NCBI GenBank assembly: GCA_030407085.1
Contig: CM059585.1
Span: forward strand, 113,139,501 to 113,203,500
Length of the DNA stretch: 64,000 bases
Direction: 5' to 3'
Origin: Trichopria drosophilae
Taxonomy: Eukaryota > Arthropoda > Insecta > Hymenoptera > Diapriidae
A program made the position numbers and the translations under genes. Shown in pieces: positions 59,815-64,000 of this stretch; the first letter of the stretch is position 1; each line of letters begins with the position of its first letter. The notes under the pieces are model-generated. The model saw only the letters and a list, made by a program, of their open reading frames with translations. It was not told where the DNA came from and ran no database searches.

Positions 59815-60728
59815 ATTTATTTATTCACGCCGGGAGGTGTCTTGCTATTTTTGAGATCGCGTTTTCAATAGGTAGCGTTTAAAATATAAAATTAAATATA
59901 GCGATTTTAAATTATTTTTTTAATTCAAATATCACTTTCACCCTGAAATCGGAATGGGATATTAATCTAATATAAAAATATCGTGACCACTGAAAGCGGG
60001 TCTTGAAGATTAAAATGTACTATCCAATAATTTCGTAATTCAAGATGGCGGCTTCCAAAATGGCAGGAGAATACTATGAATTTTGTATTTATGTTCTTTG
60101 AAAAAATATGAATTCGAGTAATATTGCCATTTTATCAGATTGGCAACTGTAGTTTACTAGGTCTTTGGTTACAAACCAGTGGTCCGAATTTTAAAATTGA
60201 GGACGTCAGATGTTAAAATAGCCATCTAATTTATTAGGATTCTCGATGTAAGGTTTATAAAGCGAAAATATTTGTCGCTGATTACAAATACCCAATCACA
60301 CCTTTGATTTCCGGCCATTTAAAATTCCGACCTAATATTCCTAGTCACGAAGAAAATATAATTTTTGAATTTGCATTTTGTCGGGGAGTATAATAATATG
60401 ACAATATTTTTTATTGCTGCGCAAGTGATAATAAATTACGATAAGATGCATAATAAATTTTAATCTTGAGGGTCGATGGGCCAGATATTTCTACATTAGT
60501 CATGTATCTCATTTCGATTTCAAGGTTAATGTGATGTTTGAATTAAAAAAATATATGAAAAAATCTTTTTCGTGTATTTTATCGAAGTTGTATTAAAATA
60601 TTCTAAAAGAGCGACAAATTTCACGTCGAAATTATGTAACTAAAATGTTTTCCAGAGTGTTTATATACAAAGTAATGAAGATTTATTTGATGTAAACAAT
60701 GGGTCCGTTCAGGCATTAATAGATTATT
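59815..60728. mobile_element. Degraded TTAA-type MITE
   Basis: TTATTCACGCCGGGAGG near 59818 and CAGGCATTAATAGATTA near 60711 resemble mutated CCCATTAACGCC ends of the intact copies, with AATGGCGG-type modules in between (60030-60330). The TTAA repeats themselves are lost. Confidence 0.4.
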
Positions 60729-60812
60729 ATGTAATTCTGTCATTTACCTTTATTCGAATTAACAGTAAGATATGCACAATATTAAATCATACAAGAAGTT
60801 TTATAGTTGTAA

Positions 60813-61019
60813 CTAATATCGTGGGCGTTTGCTAAATGTAGAACTAAAAGTGAATTTCATCAACGTGGTTGCAAAATTCGGGTTTACTCCTTCAAAAATT
60901 ACACGGATGAAGTAGGAGTGTCCTACTTTCCCTTTTTTTAATTTGTTGGCATAAACTTGAATTTTACTCCCCAAGTGCTTCACCCTTCCCAGGCCTTTCT
61001 GATCACTGGCGGGCGTCAA
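60813..61019 (-). pseudogene. Possible Copia-type retrotransposon RNase H fragment
   Basis: An open frame without an ATG reads GLGRVKHLGSKIQVYANKLK, then KGKVG and later VNPNFATTLMK. This is reminiscent of the end of Copia polyproteins (GLGRxRHLxxxxLWxQ...G.V...NPADxxTK). The flanking polyprotein is absent. The match is by eye and weak. Confidence 0.3.
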
Positions 61020-62352
61020 AGCTACTTTTACGCGCTTCTAGCGGAAATAATTAGTATTAACTCAAATGGTTTTATCATTTGTATCTGAGGGTTTTGGGGT
61101 TACGGATGAGGAATGTAACCGAAGAATTTTAGATTCAAACTTTATGGAGGGCAAAAAATTTGAATATTTTGTTTATATTTACAAAATGGAACTACGAGCG
61201 CGTCGTTAATGCAAATAAATTCACTATATCTAATTTCAAATTACTATTATACTGGAAAATATTGTCATATTGTATCAACCATTTTATTTTCTAAAGTTTC
61301 AAGTTTTTCTATGAAATCGGCGACCTTGAAAAGTCCTAAATATCAAGTCTCCTAGAATTCAATGTAAATTTTGAAGTTTCATATTGGGCTACAATGTTTT
61401 GAATTTAAAATTTTTAAGACTCAAATATGGGCTCTCGAAACAGTTTTTAGGCTCATTTTGTAATTTTACTTTTGTGTGTCGATGACGTACAATTTACCTG
61501 CTACAATATTAGTCTTAAATGCAATATTAGTCTTAAATTTGGTATTGTAGGTAAAAAATTATACTTGTACTATGGCAGTCAAAACCCGAGATCCCATAAG
61601 GTTCCTGATAAAAGCGTAACTTCAAAGATTTTTTTCTTTCTGGTATGTTTCATTCAAATATATTTTAAGAACCCCTGCCTTTTTATTCAATTTTTTTCTG
61701 TATTATACTAATTTTTTACCGAGTCAACTTAATCACTCAAAGTAATTTATTTTAAGGAAGTATTACCTTTTTAAACGATTTGCAACTAGCAGAAAATATT
61801 ATTAAATTTATATTTGAGAACAGAACGATTTTTCGGTATGTTCCGATTTTGTTAACCTATTAAACATTCTTCTAGATATTGCATAAACCACTTAAAATAG
61901 TGAAGAATTCGAACACCAATGACAATTTTATTATTTTCATAAAGTAGTACGAGGTTTAGAAACGATGGTTTTCATCATTTGAAAGATATTGATAAATAAA
62001 AGATATTGATGAAAATATTAATTTCACGAATGGATTCTAAACAAAAAAATTAACTAATTTTCAGGTCTTGGAAATGCGTCGTATAATAATCGCGTAATCA
62101 TTCCCATGTATTTGTTATATAAACGTTATCCATTTCCTTAACACGAAAGATTATTTAATCACAATTTCAATAATTGCAGCAAAGGATTTTTATTAAAACC
62201 CCACTATTCAAAACTATTTAAATAATACAAATTGCACATGGAAATCAAGGAGGACGTTTCAAAGTCATAAATTAGCGCTTCCTATTCTTTCCTATGAAGA
62301 TTTGCGTTCGTGACCTATGACATTATATTAAGCGATAGAGATTAGAACTTAC

Positions 62353-62518
62353 CATTTCCGTGCGTGGGAATAGGGAGTTGATGTAGAGAGCGTTTCTCCA
62401 CCAGTACTTCTCGCATGTGACGTGATCGATTACTTGAGGTGAGAAAACTGTGGTAGACATCGCATACCTTACAGCGATCTGGTTCACCCCCAGGACGAAC
62501 AGATAAGCTGGGGTAAGC
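62353..62518 (-). CDS. nrf-6-like: NRF-6-like acyltransferase, internal coding exon
   Basis: 166 bases between CTAAG and GTAAGT. The first base completes an Arg codon (CG|G). The peptide begins LTPAYLFVLGVNQIAVRYAM and includes DHVTCEKYWWRNALYINSLF. RLTPxYxFxxG and CxxxWWRNxLYINxxFP are strong NRF-6 signatures. It ends in phase 0 and runs directly into CMLWSWY of the next exon. Confidence 0.95.
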
Positions 62519-62604
62519 CTTAGAAGGGTAAATCACAAAATTAACGCCTGCAGCGTAACAGCAGGATCGGATATGCATGTGGAAATCTTTTGTCTGTAAC
62601 TTAC
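62519..62604 (-). other. Short intron of the NRF-6-like gene (86 bp)
   Basis: Donor GTAAGT and acceptor CTAAG bound this typical-size insect intron, in sharp contrast with the 8.9-kb intron that follows. Confidence 0.9.
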
Positions 62605-62724
62605 CGGATAAACCTATAGAAGAGCATGATGCCAAATTTCGATGCACTGCTCCATATGAAATTGCCCTTGGAGTCTTCGGTACCGGCGGTTGAACGGTAG
62701 AACAAGAACGTGACTAGTAATCCG
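62605..62724 (-). CDS. nrf-6-like: NRF-6-like acyltransferase, internal coding exon
   Basis: 120 bases between TTTTCAG and GTAAGT, one base in and two bases out. The peptide starts GLLVTFLFYRSTAGTEDSKG and ends GIMLFYRFI plus a split Arg. It completes the FFFISGLL motif that begins in the upstream exon. Confidence 0.92.
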
Positions 62725-63281
62725 CTGAAAATGCATTCCAATTAATATTCGACATAATGCTGGTTTCTGTTAAATGACCAATAATCCGTTTAGCTTCCAT
62801 GAGAATCAATGAATGAAGCGATTAAGAATTTATCACATCTATGGAAATAGATCGAATAAAGCTCCCAACAACCCTTAACATTTGGCGCCCAACGGGGGAC
62901 GTAAACTGCTGATCATAATAAATCGTTTTGCTTTAAGTTCTTGTATTCCCAGGTAGTTAATTACGACAATATACATTAAAAAATTAAACTTTAAACGGTA
63001 CATTCGGCTCATTTAGACCCCAAGTTGTGACGTTTCATTATTTACAGAGGCCAAATAAAAATTAAGTGTACCATTTAAGCATGTTATTTTTGAGTTGTGA
63101 GTCAAAAAAGCTTTAGCTTTTATTTATGCTCATTGATGAAATACATGAGATTGGAATATTTTCTTATATGTCAGTGAAATTGTGAATTTGATTTCACCAG
63201 AGTTCACTTTCCATTGTCATTGGGAACTCTCGAGGTTTGTTTGTAAACATATCGATCGGTTGATGTTGGCACTAGCCTTAC
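62725..63281 (-). other. Intron of the NRF-6-like gene (557 bp)
   Basis: Donor GTAAGG (minus) at 63281-63276 and acceptor CAG at 62727-62725. Nothing else recognised. Confidence 0.85.
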
Positions 63282-63375
63282 CTGATAAAGAAGAATGTGT
63301 CGACTGAGAAGGTCGCATTGCTGATCGTCTGGAACATGAAGTTCCTCTCTGTGACCATGCGGAGTATCTTGTTTT
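63282..63375 (-). CDS. nrf-6-like: NRF-6-like acyltransferase, first exon in the window (partial gene)
   Basis: 94 bases between TTGCAG and GTAAGG. Thirty full codons begin NKILRMVTERNFMFQTISNA and continue TFSVDTFFFI. SVDTFFFISG matches the xVDxFFxxSG motif of acyltransferase-3 enzymes. The exon starts two bases into a codon, so at least one exon lies upstream. The N-terminal half, including the extracellular NRF domain and the family's conserved early His, is outside the window. The seven exons give about 376 codons of a protein that usually has 600-750. Confidence 0.9.
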
Positions 63376-64000
63376 CTGCAACGAAAAGAGAAAGGGACGT
63401 CGGTGAATTATCAGTGAAAGTTCAGCCGGGTCAAGATTAGAGGTGGTAAGGATGTTCGACAATACAGGAAATATGAGTGTTTATTTCAATTAAGATCGTC
63501 CGTCGTTACCTCAGTTCCGCAATGATAACTGATTGCTTTTCACTAAGGTTATGTTAATCAAGATAGCAATCAATCAAGAATCAAACAGGATAACGAGATT
63601 CTGAAATTGCACGAACTTCAAAAATGTACACATTGTATAACTTATATGGTTTTATGTAATTTTCTTACGTAAATGGAGTCAATTAATGAATTATTTTAAC
63701 TATTCATTTTTGAACTTTCTAAATGTTTATCTTAAAATTTATAAACATCGAGTTTTTTTAATTGGAAAGTTTTTTAATCAGTTGTCATGTTTCAATCATT
63801 ATACCATTTGTTGATTTACCGTTCCTAATTCTTCAATATTTGTGTTTTTAATGCAGATTTTGTACACGGCGATCAGCATCATGGTATATTCAAAATAAAA
63901 AAGTTAAAGAAGTCGGATGACCATATTTTCCACTATTTTAGGATTCCCTCTTTCGAATGTAGTAGGCGAAATTTTGGAAAAACTTTATTGTATACTACTT
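63376..64000 (-). other. Start of an upstream intron, runs off the window
   Basis: No further NRF-6 exon could be read on the minus strand up to the right edge. Confidence 0.6.

Larger units (their letters stand above)
53458..62352 (-). other. Very long intron of the NRF-6-like gene (8.9 kb)
   Basis: Bounded by donor GTAAGT at 62352-62347 and acceptor CAG at 53460-53458. It holds GC-richer patches (about 53880-54130 and 58480-58840), a Tc1-like relic (56609-57097), a hairpin near 57681-57740, a decayed CAGGCCCTGATCAG copy near 59110-59180, MITE modules at 60030-60330 and a possible Copia fragment (60813-61019). No internal host gene was recognised. Confidence 0.75.

Overview
The window is AT-rich eukaryotic DNA. 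Genes with spliceosomal introns, scattered small transposons, simple-sequence arrays and isolated CpG-rich blocks all point to an animal nuclear genome. The protein content (insect-type NRF-6-like acyltransferase, ankyrin proteins with PRANC-like tails) suggests an insect, most probably a hymenopteran; that placement is inference. Most of the 64 kb is non-coding.

Left part (about 3.8-22.2 kb): three same-strand, intronless coding regions of 482, 483 and 486 codons encode paralogous ankyrin-repeat proteins with a C-terminal PRANC-like region. Copies 2 and 3 are close relatives and copy 1 is more diverged. Each start codon lies shortly after a good splice acceptor, so each gene probably has an upstream non-coding exon. 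Copy 2 ends before the F-box-like helix found in copies 1 and 3. PRANC proteins are known from poxviruses, Wolbachia and some parasitoid wasps, so a tandem, spliced set in an insect is the most interesting item here.

Middle part (about 22-42 kb): no convincing host gene. It holds a 1.6-kb CAT/ATC simple-sequence tract, a family of CAGGCCCTGATCAGG-rich elements including a roughly 60-bp tandem array, a tRNA-like sequence, several long foldback elements, and a CpG-rich block near 40 kb.

Right part (42.7-64 kb, minus strand): the 3' seven coding exons (about 376 codons) of a nose-resistant-to-fluoxetine-6-like membrane acyltransferase. Its 5' exons lie beyond the right edge. All splice phases agree across the seven exons. 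Two introns are very long (7.8 and 8.9 kb) and carry foldback elements, a Tc1-like relic and other debris.

Mobile DNA: at least four intact non-autonomous elements are flanked by TTAA duplications and begin CCC/CCT and end GGG/AGG, as piggyBac-type MITEs do (2184-3498, 36801-37746, 38367-39540, 40545-41821). A fifth TTAA-flanked element (5540-6622) contains a decayed Mutator-like domain fragment. Solo ends of the same families recur across the window. Dispersed modules related to AATGGCGGATCCAATATGGCG appear to be their internal sequence.
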